Below are positions 21,808-32,752 of a DNA stretch of 64,000 nt, piece after piece. The notes under the pieces are model-generated. The model saw only the letters and a program-made list of their open reading frames with translations. It did no database searches and was not told the DNA's origin. The position numbers and the translations under genes were made by a program. The stretch is from Cordilura impudica (taxonomy: Eukaryota; Arthropoda; Insecta; Diptera; Scathophagidae). Numbering within the stretch: position 1 is the first letter of the stretch; every line of letters begins with the position of its first letter. The stretch spans positions 992,001 to 1,056,000 of the forward strand of contig OY821519.1 in the NCBI GenBank assembly GCA_963682025.1, given 5' to 3'.

Positions 21808-22271
21808 TGCAAACATTTTCGATCGCCAAATAATTGCTCGCGAATCTCCGATAAGATGTCTAAAATCGCGGCGAGCAATCGCGTGCGATCTAAAAGTTAT
21901 CTTCAGGCGATTCGCGAAAACGATCGCCTGTGTGCCTGATGCGACTCGCCAATGGGGCTTCGCCAGCGAATCAGTATTAGAGAGTCGCCTACGAATCAAT
22001 ATTCACAAATCGCCTACGAATCAATATTAGCAAATCGCATACGAATCACTATTCGCGAGCCGCCGGCAAATCGCTTCTGGCAAATCGCCTACGAATACGT
22101 ATTCGCGAATCGCCGGCGGAACCTCAATGGCGAATCGCATCAAGCACACAAGCGATCGTTTTCGCGAATCGCCTGAAGATAACTTTTAGATCGCACGCGA
22201 TTGCTCGCCGCGATTTTAGGCATCTTATCGGAGATTCGCGAGCGATGATTTGGCGATCGAAAATGTTTGCA
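21808..22271. repeat. Foldback with GCGAATCGC-rich 150-bp arms
   Basis: Left arm about 21808-21957 and right arm about 22123-22271 are inverted copies. Both start TGCAAACATTTTCGATCGCC and share TCTAAAA(G/T)TTATCTTCAGGC-like and TCGCACGCGATTGCTCG segments. The loop has five or so units of about 24 bp based on AATCGCCTACGAATCAATAT. Locally much richer in CpG (GCGA, TCGC) than the surroundings. Confidence 0.8.
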
Positions 22272-22584
22272 GGGTATAATGCTGTGTATGTGTTTATTAA
22301 ATTAGTTAATGTGTTTGCAGAAATTTTGTATCAAAAGCCCTGCGTTGAGTTGTGAATTGGCTAAAATTGATTAGCATACCTTTAGGCTCTGATAAAATTA
22401 TTTATAAACAAACCCATTTATACATCTTCTGTGTGTTCAACAAATATTTATAATGAAATTTAATGAATTTTATTTAAAATTTCACAATTTAATGAATTTT
22501 ATTTTAATATTCAAAAATTTTTCAGTTATATAGTTAAACAAAACATTGAAAGAAAAAAATTTTATTAATGCTGGGCTCTGCTAG

Positions 22585-23450
22585 CATTTATAAACATATA
22601 ACAGCTATGTAAAATTAAAAAAAAAAGAAATAAGAAGTCAATGCTTTTTTTGAAGTTTTTAATTTTTTTTAATGTGCAAATATTTGATTGACAAACTGTA
22701 CATACATTTTACAATCGCTTCATCAGTACTTTTTCCTAACACTACCAAAGATTTTAGCTTCAACCATCGCGTGATACGAAGTAGGAAATTTGAAAATAAC
22801 TAAACGATATAAACACGTAAATAAATATTATTCTTACGCATACAATAGACACGCAATACATGTGGAGAAGAGAAATATTTGTACGCATTTGCATAATTTT
22901 ATGGCAACCATTTCTATCAGTATGTGTAATTTTCTCTATCGGTTGTTCGAATTTACAAATACATGCAATTTATTTTTACACTCTTATTACATATTTATGT
23001 AAAAGTTAAAGAAATATATAATTTTTTTAAAATTATTGTCATTGCTATTGTTTGTACCACAGCAAAATCAAAGGGTATAAACGGAAAACAGCATCAGCGC
23101 AGCAACATCAATAACACAAAAAAAGCAACAATCGAAACAAATCCTCGAAGTCATAAACGAAGCATAAAATGTCAACAAATCCTTTAAAAGCTAATAAATA
23201 AGAAATGATAAATGGGATTCTAAAGCAAATCATATTCCAATACATACTTTCGTATCTTCCATCAGATGGGGTAATAAAAAAGAAGAAGAAAAAACAAAGG
23301 ACAATATAAAAGGGCGTTGAATATCATTTGTGTTTATTTGTTACATTACGATCATAATTTTTCCAATTAAAAAATAATATAGCTTCTTCTACAAAAGTAT
23401 TAGCCCCTTAACTACACTCAGAGAAAAAGTAAATAAATAAATATATGACC
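22585..23450. other. AT-rich stretch, no gene seen
   Basis: Two short ORFs (22790-23002, 22963-23187) show no recognisable domain and have no repeat elsewhere in the window. Nothing else noted. Confidence 0.4.
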
Positions 23451-23455
23451 ACAAA

Positions 23456-23531
23456 AAATAAAAAACAAGTAAAAAAAAATTATAATAATAATTGGATCTA
23501 GAAAATAAGTATAAATCAAATGTGAGTGGCA
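23456..23531 (+). repeat. Family A stub interrupted by a family B Helitron
   Basis: ACAAGTAAAAAAAAATTATA followed by a TTGGATCTAGAAAATAAG and AAATCAAATGTGAGTGGCAT stretch is the head of a decayed family A copy. It continues after the Helitron at about 23900. Confidence 0.6.
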
Positions 23532-23889
23532 TCTATAATATCAATAGGCTAGGCGATTTATTGTGACCGATGTTTTGGTTTACCGTTTTATCCCGATTTT
23601 GACAAAACGCTTATTTTTTGCTGTTCTTTTTAGCTGTTCACCAGACTTACAGATTTTAAAATTTTTGCCTTTATTTTAAGTAATCTACATTTAAAGTTGC
23701 TACTAACACATACATAAAGTTATATACTGCTATGTGTCAGTTTACTAAATTTATTTATGTGTTTGTAAGTTTGTCTTCTTCATTCACAATAATAATTAAC
23801 CAAAAAAGTGTTGGTTTGTGAATTGGCTAAGTTGAAAAAAAAGCTGCCTAGATTTTGCACTCGAATTTCGAGAGCTGGATCCTGCTAGT
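23532..23889 (+). mobile_element. Short Helitron, family B copy
   Basis: A|TCTATAATATCAATAGGC ... CTCGAATTTCGAG...CTGCTAG|T: both Helitron ends and the A/T insertion site are readable. It is inserted in the decayed family A copy spanning 23456-24290. Confidence 0.85.
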
Positions 23890-23894
23890 TATTA

Positions 23895-24295
23895 TAAGTA
23901 TGTTGTCTACCGATAAGAAAAAGTTTATATCGGTTGCTTTTTTTATATGGGGATTTTTTATATGGGGATGCACAGATTCTGACCATATTTGGTAAAGTCA
24001 TTTTTTTTTCTCAAAAACACATACAAACAAAATTTGAGAAAAATCTATGCAATATTTTTTGTTTTTTTGATAGATTTAAGTGAACGATACGACCAGGGTC
24101 TAAACTAATTGACGGATGTACTAACCACACATAAACCTATCTTGACCGAGATATGATAATTTGAGTCTTAGGGCAATTTAAGTTGATCTCATATTAGTGT
24201 TTAGTATTGGGACTATGTCTGAACACGTTCATATTTTCACCAATTTCAATGCCGTTCATGCCGAGAACGTGATATAGTCATAATCATAATGCCAT
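23895..24295 (+). repeat. Decayed family A remainder
   Basis: AAAAAGTTTATATCGG, TATATGGGGAT, CATATTTGGTAAAGTCA, ACACATACAAACAAAATTTG, GATAGATTTAAGTGAA and a second-module trace GGGACTATGTCTGAACA keep the family A order but with many changes. Ends before the GACG tract. Confidence 0.65.
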
Positions 24296-24305
24296 CACAA
24301 TAATA

Positions 24306-25190
24306 CAGGGTGGTCCAAAAGTCATCAGGGAGTTTAAAAATTTAATAACTTTTTCGTTTACATATTTTTTTTTTTATTTTTTTCCCGATTATAAAATATA
24401 AAAAAATGGAAATTTTTCTACACTAAGTATGGAAAATAATGTCACTTAAATGACCCCCGCTTTTAGCTTCGCAATGATGGGCTCATTGCAAAGCATTTCC
24501 ACAACATTTTTCAGAACTTGTGTCTGGCGAACATGCTGGCCAATTAATTTCCGAATTTCTGGAAATTATTCATTATTTATTTCTTTGCCTTAAAAGTGTC
24601 ATTGTATCTCGGGTAGTGCGGGCAGTGGCTTCATCCTGCTAAAACCACATCACAGGTCTTTCTTTAAGAACAGGACGTAAAAAATATTCTACCATAAACC
24701 GATAGCGCTCTCCATTTACGGTTACATCACTTCCATCTTCATTTTTGAAGAACTAAGGCCCAATGATATATTCAGATATAATGCCACACCATACTGTACA
24801 TCGAATGTTGCGCAATTGGCGTTGATGAATGGCTCTTGGATTTTCAGGACCCCATAACTTAAAGTTCTGCTTATTAACAAAGCCATTCAAAAGAAAATGA
24901 GGTTCATCACTCATAATCAGATTTTCAATAAAGTTGATTTCATTTCTGGCCAACTGCTGAAATTTAACTGCAAAACTTAGACGTTGCCAATAATGCAAGG
25001 GTTTTAATTTGTGCACCAATTGTACCTTATATGGGAATAACAGTAAATCTTCTTTTTTAAATACACCGTACGAGACATTCCTAGCTGAGCAGAACGCCTT
25101 CTGGTCGATATTTCTGGTGTTTCGTTAACAGTTTACTCTACAGGTTCAATATTTTCCTCAGTGCGAATTAAACGTGGTCTATCGGTTCAA
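24306..25190 (-). pseudogene. Mariner-type transposase relic with one terminus
   Basis: One end is TA (24304-24305) then CAGGGTGGTCCAAAAGTC. Minus-strand coding from about 25140: ETPEISTRRRSAQLGMSRT (HTH side), frameshift, then from 25019 LKPLHYWQRLSFAVKFQQLA, the first-Asp region IMSDEPHFLLNGFVNKQNFK (Asp at DEPHF), TVWCGIISEYIIGP, VNGERYRFMVEYF, then MWF-stop-QDEATART with the second Asp after an in-frame stop (about 24627), IISRNSEINWPA and the tail GGHLSDIIFHT (stop at 24423-24425). The third Asp region is deleted. The other terminus is lost at the junction with the 25197 hairpin. Related to, but clearly different from, the DD41D copies. Confidence 0.75.
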
Positions 25191-25196
25191 GACAAA

Positions 25197-25240
25197 TCTC
25201 TTACGGTGCCATGTTGGCACCACGTTGGCACCGTAAGAGA
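25197..25240. repeat. 15-bp-stem hairpin
   Basis: TCTCTTACGGTGCCA (25197-25211) and TGGCACCGTAAGAGA (25226-25240) pair perfectly around a 14-base loop that itself repeats TTGGCACCACG. It is followed by a GTCCGTCTGTC tract at about 25263, so it resembles the 5' hairpin of a DINE-type element. Confidence 0.7.
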
Positions 25241-25717
25241 GATTATAAAAGGGGAAGTCGATGTCCGTCTGTCTACCTGGCTGTCTGTTGAAAACGTTCT
25301 CTGTTCGCAGTAGGTCGAGTGGGTCATCATAATCTGCAGTAGTTTGGTAATTGAATTTGAAGAGTCGAAGATAAACATCGATATAAATAACTGTTAAGAT
25401 TTTTAACAGAGAAAGCTAATCTTAACATTCTCTGTTTGAGAAATTCCAAGTCATGATGAAAACACTAGGACAGTATAGTAAAACCTCCAAAGGGTTTGGC
25501 GTTCTCAGGTCAAAGTTTTGTATGACCTTTTATATAACTCAAGAACAATTGCTGATTTTTCATTTCATTCTTCAGTAAATCAAGTTGGACTAATGTTATC
25601 GCATGAAATCTTCAAAATGTTCAGGACGTATGATTATTATTTATTAGTAGAGTGGAAGAGATGTACACGTATGAGTGATATTTTTTTAATACTAAGTCAT
25701 ATATATATCGGTATTTT

Positions 25718-26199
25718 TATACCCTTCACACCACTGTGCAGAGGGTATATATCAGTTTGTCATCCCCATGAAGTATATACATATGTTATTAAGCTTTATA
25801 ACAACTCGAGTGGATATATCGATATCCGTCTGTCCGTCCGTCCGTATGTCTGTCTGTCTGAAATCACGCTCATTCACAAAATAAACCATTTTTCTATGAA
25901 AAGTTGGAATAATATTGTTTGTTATTATTTCGGGCTAGTTGGTATTTGAAATGGGGTAAATCGGGCATCATTTTGCAAAGATAGGGCCTAAAATATGGAG
26001 ACACATCTACGAAGTGCTAAAACTTCAGTGTGTTTTTTGTAATAATTTAATATTAAGTTTATCAAATTGTTAACTTTTTCAAATATTTTATTTACATTTG
26101 GTATAAATTGTGCAATAAGGCCAGATATTAATGTAAACGTAAAACCTAGGTGGTGGGTAATAGCCGATTTCGGAATAGCCGATTTCGCACTCTTACTTG
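25718..26199 (+). mobile_element. Family I DINE-like repeat, near-complete
   Basis: Starts TTATACCCTTCACACCACTGTGCAGAGGGTATA (a hairpin), has GTCCGTCCGTCCGTATGTC at about 25826 and ACGCTCATTCACAAAATAAA. It ends with CCGATTTCGG then TCGCACTCTTACTTG. The final CTTACTTG is the same as family A, although most of the internal sequence differs. About 480 bp, non-coding. Confidence 0.7.
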
Positions 26200-26229
26200 T
26201 TTATTATATTTTTGGCATGTATATGTTAA

Positions 26230-27340
26230 CTAGCTGAAAACCGATGCGCTTCGCTACACCCTTCGTAATGAAATAAAAAACTGGGAGTACATTTTGTAGA
26301 AAACTATTTACTTTTTTTTTTTTTTTTTTTTTGAGATTTTTGATTTAGTCGATTTTACTTTTTGAGTTTTTAGATTTTGGCTATTTTTGATCTTAGCGAT
26401 TTTTGTTATTTGCGATTCTCGGTTTTGGTGATTTTTGACTTTGGCAAATTTTGATCTTAGCGATTTTTGATTTTGGCGATTTTTGTTATTCGCAATTCTG
26501 ATTTTTGGCGATTTTTTATATTGGCGATTTTTGTTATCGCGATTCGGGTTTTGCGAATTTTGATGTTGGAGATTTTTTTATTCGCTATTCTGGTTTTTGC
26601 GATTTTTGTTATTCGCGATTTTCGGTTCTGGGGATTTTTGTTTTTGGCAGTTTTTGTTACTTGTGATTTTCGGCTTTGACGATTTTTGTTTTTTGTGATT
26701 GGCATTTTTTGTATATTGCTATTTTGGACTTAGGCGATTTTTGATTTTGGCGTTTTTTTTTTTTTTTGGCAATTTTTGGTCTTGGAGATTTCGCCCATAT
26801 TTTCCACGACTACTCACGTTGGTAATTAATGTACTTGTCAAAAGTTTCATGACTTCCATATTCTTAATACTTCGTGTTTTTGTGGATAGCAGGTGCCACG
26901 CCCATTGGTCCGATCCGCCCATTTTTTGTCAGACTATTAACATTAACAACACAAAAACTCAGTCAAAGTTCTAAGGCTTTCACTATCACAGTACTCCAGT
27001 TATAAAATATTAAATTTTTACTTTGTATGGGGGTGCCACGCCCGCTGATCTGATTCCGTCCATTTTTTGCGATAACTCATGAACTTATGAACTCAGAGAA
27101 AGTGCCAATGGTTTCACTAAAATGGTACTCAAGATATATCACATTAAATATTTACTTGGTGGGTGCCACTCTCATTGGTCGGATCCCGCCCATTTTTTCA
27201 GCGACTCATTAAATTAGCTTAATATTTACAGATGTACATAGTTTAAGAACTCTTACTATCGTATTACTCCAGATATTATATTTTAAAATTATATGTTAGA
27301 AATTCACTTTATATGGGAGGTGCCACGTCCACTTGAAAAT
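26230..27340 (-). mobile_element. Helitron-like element with minisatellite and GTGCCACGCCCA tandem units
   Basis: Minus-strand 3' end: GTAGCGAAGCGCATCGG...CAGCTAG at 26230, before T. Inside is a degenerate GCGATTTTTG array (26320-26830, the inverted relative of 10031-10860). Then come four tandem units of roughly 130-150 bp starting near 26892, 27032, 27163 and 27317, each with GTGCCAC(G/T)(C/T)(C/T) and all but the last with a (C/T)CCATTTTTT block. GCCACGCCC motifs are typical of DINE-1-type elements as I know them. The 5' end is not identified. Confidence 0.6.
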
Positions 27341-27552
27341 TCCAATAAAATATGGCTTATTTTTTCCAGATTGGCAGTTACCTACGATCGGTCCAGTGGA
27401 GTAGTCTCCCATAAACCACAAGCAAACAAACATGCAAATCTCTATTTCTATATACAGTGTCGAGCAAAAGTGAGTGTATGTTCACGACACTGAGTTTCGT
27501 CATCCATAAAAACAACCCCATACAAGCAAATCAAACAAAATTTTTAATTTTA

Positions 27553-27917
27553 TCTATAGTATTAAGCTAGGCGATTTCTAGTGACTGATGTTTTGTTCTA
27601 CCATTTTATCCCGATTTCGACCAAACGTATATTATTTGAAAGGTATTTCTTTTTAGCGGTTTTGCAGATTTACAAATTTTTTAATTTTTTCCTTTAATTT
27701 GAGTAAATTGCATTTAAAGTTGCTACTAACACATACATAAAATTATAAATATGCCATGTGTGTGTTTATTAAATTTGCTAATTTGTTTGTTAATGAGTTT
27801 GTTTTCTTCATTCACAATAATAGTAGACCAAAATAGTGTTGGTTTGTGAATTGGCTAAGTTGAAAAATAAAGTTGCCTAGAAATTGCAGTCGAATTTTGG
27901 GTGCTGGAAACTGCTAG
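27553..27917 (+). mobile_element. Short Helitron, family B copy
   Basis: TCTATAGTATTAAGCTAGGC start and CTGGAAACTGCTAG end before T. The CTCGAA hairpin is degraded (GTCGAATTTTGG). Confidence 0.8.
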
Positions 27918-28084
27918 TTTTTATTATTTTATTCGCAACAAACAGGAGTAAAGCAACAATTAAAAATTTGATGAATTCAAATAGTTTGAAAGAAAAAGCG
28001 AAAATAACCCGCATAAACTCAATTTTGCACGTTTCAAGAAAATTAATAAATAATACAATTTCCATAGACCCTTATTATATTTAA

Positions 28085-28226
28085 CTTGATTTACGCGGTT
28101 TGGCATGCTCTCTACCAAATTTTCGATAACATCTTTCGGAATTCGATTCCATTCCGCATTTACATGATCCCAAAGGTTTCTCATGTTTGTTGGGACTGCT
28201 TCGTACCGACCGAGCCGACTTTTCAC
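28085..28226 (-). pseudogene. Tc1-like transposase, C-terminal fragment
   Basis: Minus-strand frame gives LWDHVNAEWNRIPKDVIENL followed by VESMPNRVNQV. The W..IP.(D/E)....LV.SMP.R(V/I).(Q/A)V pattern is the extreme C-terminus of Tc1-family transposases. Only this 47-residue piece is present and no TIR is seen near it. Confidence 0.65.
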
Positions 28227-28229
28227 GAT

Positions 28230-28765
28230 TGACCATTACGATTGAAAATTTACCAGTTGAAAAGTATAAGTTTTCTCATTTTTTTTTGGCCGTTTATACA
28301 ACCTAAAGTCTCGAATTAAAAAAAAAATAATTTTTGGTCGATGTTTGTGTCCCTGGTAGTGTCTTTATATCAAATTTCATATTCCTAAAGTATTTTGTAC
28401 GTACCGTTTTTACCCCCATTACGATCCAAATTTCCAAAAGTTTCCCTCTCATCTGATGTTTCTATCTCTAGTGGAATCCACATATACCAAATGTTTAATT
28501 TTTTCCCTTTTTGGCCGTTTTTCCTCCCCCAGACGTTAGAATTAGCAATCAATTTATTCTTGACTAATGCCCACGTATTAATACTGTGCCAATGTTTGTT
28601 TCTCGGATGGAATTATTTGCTTCTATTTTTCCCTTTTTGGCCATTTTTATTCCGAGCGGGGAACCTACATTCTAAATTCCAAGTTTCTGCCTCGAAGCGT
28701 TTGGGTTGGGCGATGATGAGTCAGTCACACAACTCTTTTTTAGATATATAAATTTCCATTTTATT
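28230..28765 (+). repeat. Dispersed repeat with two internal modules (CCCTTTTTGGCC)
   Basis: Two related modules end in TTCCCTTTTTGGCC (about 28503 and 28629), each with a CTCTAGTGGAATCCACATA or GACTAATGCCCACGTATTA type segment before. The 3' edge GAGTCAGTCACAC...TTTTAGATATATAAATT resembles the GTCAGTCAGTCAC....TATATAGAT edge of repeats common in arthropods. The 118-residue ORF at 28395-28751 runs through both modules and is not credible. Confidence 0.5.
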
Positions 28766-29680
28766 TCTTTTTAAATTATAACTATAAAATAAAAAAATCT
28801 ATATATAAATTGTAATTGTAATTACTGCAGTTTTGTATTGGGCTACTCCAATAAATGGTTGTATCCATCAATAAATAAAATCTAAATTCCATTGTATAAA
28901 CCAAATGCAAACAATAGAATTTACTTAATACATCATTCAATGTGATAGTAAATGGAACTATAAAATTTCAATTGGCAACAAATTCGGTTGGTACAACGAA
29001 TCCGTTTTCTGCGCGCAGCGTTGCAGGGTCAGTTAGTCAGTGTATCAGATATAATTTTTTAAAAATATCTTTTTTTTTAGTTTTTTAATTATTAATAAAA
29101 TGAAACGTATTTTTTTTCGGAAGCATTTTTTATATTAAGAAGGAAAGCTCATAAAAAACAATTAATGCTATTTATGTGCAACATATTTTCTGTGCAGGGA
29201 AAAAATACCTAGAATTTTGATATTCTTAATCTTAATACAAAATAGTTATTATTTAAGCTTTTTCATTTGCAATGTCAAAATTCATTTAGTTTATCTGAAA
29301 CATCAGTAAAGTTTAGTTTTTTTTTTGTGGCATATAAGAATATTTCAAACAAATTACCAATTAAACAAAAAAAAAAATTATATTAAACTAAAAATTAAAC
29401 CAACACATTGCTGTTGTTTTCTTGTTAACTTTTTAAATCTTTATTTCTATTTTCCATTTGCGGTATAGACATCTTCTTGTAGATTGTTGCTTTTTTTAGT
29501 CGAGTTGTGTTTGGCCCTTTTTGTTGAAATTCTTTGGGTGTTAAATCTCCTTAAATCCTCTCAAAATGTTTATGGTTTTCACATATTTTTGTGTTAAATA
29601 CATTTTGATGCAATAATCCTTTTATTGTAAATGGTTGTGTAGTATAATAACCACATTTTTAGGCTCTTCTGATGTGGGTA
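28766..29680. other. AT-rich stretch, no gene seen
   Basis: An ACAAATTCGGTTGGTACAAC...GAATCCGTTTT motif at about 28978-29010 has a diverged relative at 40678-40712 and perhaps 57990, so a short old repeat may be present. Otherwise nothing recognised. Confidence 0.4.
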
Positions 29681-30195
29681 CAACAACAATAATAATAATA
29701 ACAACTACAACAACAACAACAATACTGACAAGTGCACAACAACAATGACAATGACAAGAAAAACAAATGACCTTTATTATTACTATTATATTATATAGAA
29801 ATGAAAAATCTTTTTTGTATTGTTGTTGTATTTTTCTTTTCTTTTTTTTTTCTCTCTCTCCTTTTTGTTCGTTTCTTTCTGTACGAGTGCTACGCCAACG
29901 AACTATTCTCAGTTGATGATGATGTAAACTTGACTTAACTTAACTTTAACATTCGTACATTTCGCTTCAGTCCAAGCATACATACGCGTACATACATACA
30001 TACTAATGTGCATATGTGTTGTGTACACTGTACATATGAGTATTTGTCGATGTTGGGTTTCTGAATAAATGATGAAGGATTCGTTTTATTTAAAAATTCT
30101 GACACATTTTGTGGCAACATAAGGTTCAACAAAAAAGCAAAATGTCCACGTACATACTTATACTCGTACATACATATGTACGTATACTCGAGTAT
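29681..30195. repeat. Simple-sequence cluster
   Basis: (CAA/AAC)n-type tracts at about 29681-29760, a C/T-rich tract at about 29833-29882 and CATACATA / ACATACGTA tracts at 29980-30190. No gene. Confidence 0.7.
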
Positions 30196-30992
30196 ATCAT
30201 ACTTGGGAGTATTTCATTAGCATTAGACAGAACTAATTGGTATTAGTCAGCGAGGGCCTGAGTACTTATGGCGCCCTAGGCTAAGGGTCTAAATCGTGCC
30301 GCATATTTTTTTAACAACAAAAAAAAAAAAAAATAATAGCTAAAAACTTCATTTCGTTTAATCCAAATTATGAATTAATAAAAAGTGTTTTTGTTTTTGT
30401 ATTAAACACCCAATAGAGCTTTTTCGGTTGTTCCTCCCCCGAAAATAAGGAAATGTTTTCATCAATAAATATGAACTTTTTTAATCGAACAATCTATGTA
30501 CGGAAATCAAAAAATCTGATATCTGATAAAAAACAAATACAAAAACTTAAAAAATTATAAATGAACCAACACGTAAAAAAATTTAAGAAAATGTTTCCAA
30601 AAAAGCATCCTACAAGTTAGTACTATTGATTCGATGCCATATAATAGGGATGGGCACGTAAATGGCTTGTTGGGCCAAATTTGGAATTTCACCTACTAAC
30701 GGTGGGCCGCACTAGTTTATTTCTGTACAAATATTCATTTTCAAACAAAAAAGCAAAAAAAAAAACAATTTTTAAACAAACATAAAATATATTAATTCAT
30801 TTCATACACATTACATATAAATTTTATACTGAAATATTATTAGTATTTATAAAAATAATGTTATGTTTGAAAATTTTTTGAGATCAAAGAATTTCATTTG
30901 AAATAAAATAAAAAAAATAATTATATAAAAATAAAATAAAAATATAGGTAACAAAAAATAAAAAAGAAATTAGGAAGAATTTTTGATTATTT

Positions 30993-32752
30993 CTTTAAAA
31001 TCAGGTGTGCGTAGTTTGTCAAAGTTGTCCGAATGAGTTCCGTAAGATGTTGATTTGTTAAACGTGAACGATTTTTGTTTTTAACATTTTTCATGGTGGA
31101 GTGTAGAGATTCACAACAATACGTTGTGCCAAACATTGAAAATAAACGAGCAGCACCTTTTTTCAATTGTGGATATTGGGTTTCGTTAACAAGTTTCCAA
31201 AAATCCAACTAGAGAAGTTGATTTGTGATGCATTTTCAATACAATATCATCCTTCATTTCTAACAACTCCAATTTTCCAACATCTGGTTTTACCAGAATT
31301 ATATCGGATAATAAAAATTCATCATTTAGAACATCACACAAAAATGGGTTAACAAAGACTGAGAATGTTGCTTGAAGATGTTTGAGATCCTCAAATCTAC
31401 ATATAAAATTTTCATGAAATTGTTTTAAATTATTTATGTATTCTTATCGTCTTGTATATTATTTACGTTCAATTTTAAAAGAGGAAAAAATTTAAATTTT
31501 TTACATTCGAGGTCTTTTATAAACAAAAGAGGTTTAGCTTCGAAGCCTAACAATGATCGTGACAAATCAAGCACTGTTTTGTCTTTGTCTTGTAAACTCA
31601 GATTAAGCGATTTAAGATGGTTCATTGTGTCAGTAAAAACATTAAATCTGAAATCCAAATTTCATTCTCCAGATCTGGATATATTTTTCCTTTTTCTTTT
31701 ATAAACAACTTTATTGTGGGTAACAGCTCAACAAATCGATCCAAAACATTAGAACCGGATAGCCATCGCACTATGGACCAAATGGTGACATCGCTTGATA
31801 ACTCATTGTTTTCCTCAACATTTTGTAACTCCATAATAAAATTTTTAAACTTATGATGAGTTTTAGCATTTGTTCTGATAAAATTTACAATTTCTACCAC
31901 AACTTTCCAAACGTTTTCATATTTAAAAAATTTTGAAACAAGATGCTCCCGATGAATAATGCAGTGAATTAGTAGATAATGTGGGATATCTTGATCTTTA
32001 TTTAAAAGACCAATCAAACCTTGATTTTTACCCACCATTGCAGGTGCTCCATCTGTGGCAACACTAATAAGTTTATCTCGTGGCAATTCAAATTTGTTTA
32101 TTACTTCGAAAAGTGAATTTTTTACATCAATGCCTCGCGTTGTTTCAGAAAGAGCTACAAGGTCTAACATTTCTTCAGTGATATTAACTTCAATTGATAC
32201 AGACCTAATGAAGACCGCCAATTGAGGAACGTCACTAACATCTGTGGATTCATCAGGAGCTAAACTAAATGCTGCAGAATTTTTTAGTTCGTTTTTTAAA
32301 CTTGTTTCAATAAAAGTGCTGATATCTCCAATCCCACTCTCGGTTGTGCGCCGTGATAAAGAAAGCTGATCTATCGCTTTATGCAGCTTTTTGTTATCAG
32401 GATCGAGAATGCTCATAACCTGCTTCATAGTGTGTTTTCTTAACTCTGCTTCCCCATAAGGGCGTTATCCCAAGCTATTATGTAACTTGCTTCAAGTGAT
32501 CTGTCATTTCCATGGCTAAAAGACGAAATAATGTTCTGTTCTTTTTCAATATTTGACTGCAATGCCTTCAGTTTAGTCTCTCTAAGATTAGTATTAATGG
32601 GATAATCTTTGGCAAATTGTGAGTGAAATTTTCATGGTGTCTACTTAAATTGCAAAGTTTGTTATGTGGTACAGTAATTTTGTAAATGAGACTGGAATTT
32701 TCTGTCCTATGTCATCACCTATCTTACGTTTTTTATTGCTCGTTGATGCCAT
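30993..32752 (-). pseudogene. hAT transposase relic
   Basis: Starts at ATG 32752 (MASTSNKKRKIGDDIGQ). The N-terminal region is frameshifted (LRETKLKALQSNIEKEQNII, LEASYIIAWDNALMGK). The long open part 32428-31622 (268 residues) has LAPDESTDVSDVPQLAVFIR with the first catalytic Asp, SVATDGAPAMVGKNQGL with the second and CIIHREHLVSKF. Then follow frameshifted LKSLNLSLQDKDKTVLDLSR and, at 31208-30987, the dimerisation domain YPQLKKGAARLFSMFGTTY, CCESLHSTMKN and RSRLTNQHL. This is the ZBED/GTF2IRD2-type hAT transposase family, which binds TIRs in the nucleus. An internal stop after LLTQ and two or more frame breaks make it inactive. Confidence 0.85.

Larger units (their letters stand above)
19967..22274 (+). 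mobile_element. 2.3-kb TIR element carrying a DUF4806-like gene remnant
   Basis: Begins CCCTGCAAACATTTT and ends with the exact complement AAAATGTTTGCAGGG. TATA is present on both sides (19963-19966, 22275-22278), a likely 4-bp duplication. Near the left end a 62-bp unit with CCATCGCCTACGCCTT is repeated at about 20050 and 20178. The right quarter is a foldback (21808-22271). In between lies coding material (20555-21473). No transposase is visible, so this is a non-autonomous element. Superfamily undetermined. Confidence 0.75.
19757..22584 (+). mobile_element. Short Helitron, family B copy, split by a 2.3-kb insert
   Basis: Left part 19757-19966 starts TCTGTAATATTAATAGGC. The right part 22275-22584 continues the family sequence (GCTGTGTATGTGTTTATTAA, GAATTGGCTAA) and ends GGGCTCTGCTAG. 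The subtype is the one with TCTGTGTGTTCAACA. The insert is the element at 19967-22274. Confidence 0.8.

Noticed and set aside
21794..22176. Arg/Ser/Ile-rich ORFs such as ANRIRITIREPPANRF
   Set aside because: Translation of the GCGAATCGC foldback arms and loop repeats.
26457..26705. Basic ORF (KNRQSRKSQVTK...) and its antisense partner
   Set aside because: Same minisatellite as above read on the other strand.
28395..28751. 118-residue ORF with FFPFWPF repeats
   Set aside because: Runs through two modules of a dispersed repeat; low complexity and no homology recognised.
29935..30171. 78-residue minus-strand ORF (VCMYVRVCMLG)
   Set aside because: Translation of CATACATA-type simple repeats.
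31617..31856. Plus-strand ORF of 79 residues
   Set aside because: Antisense shadow of the hAT transposase.
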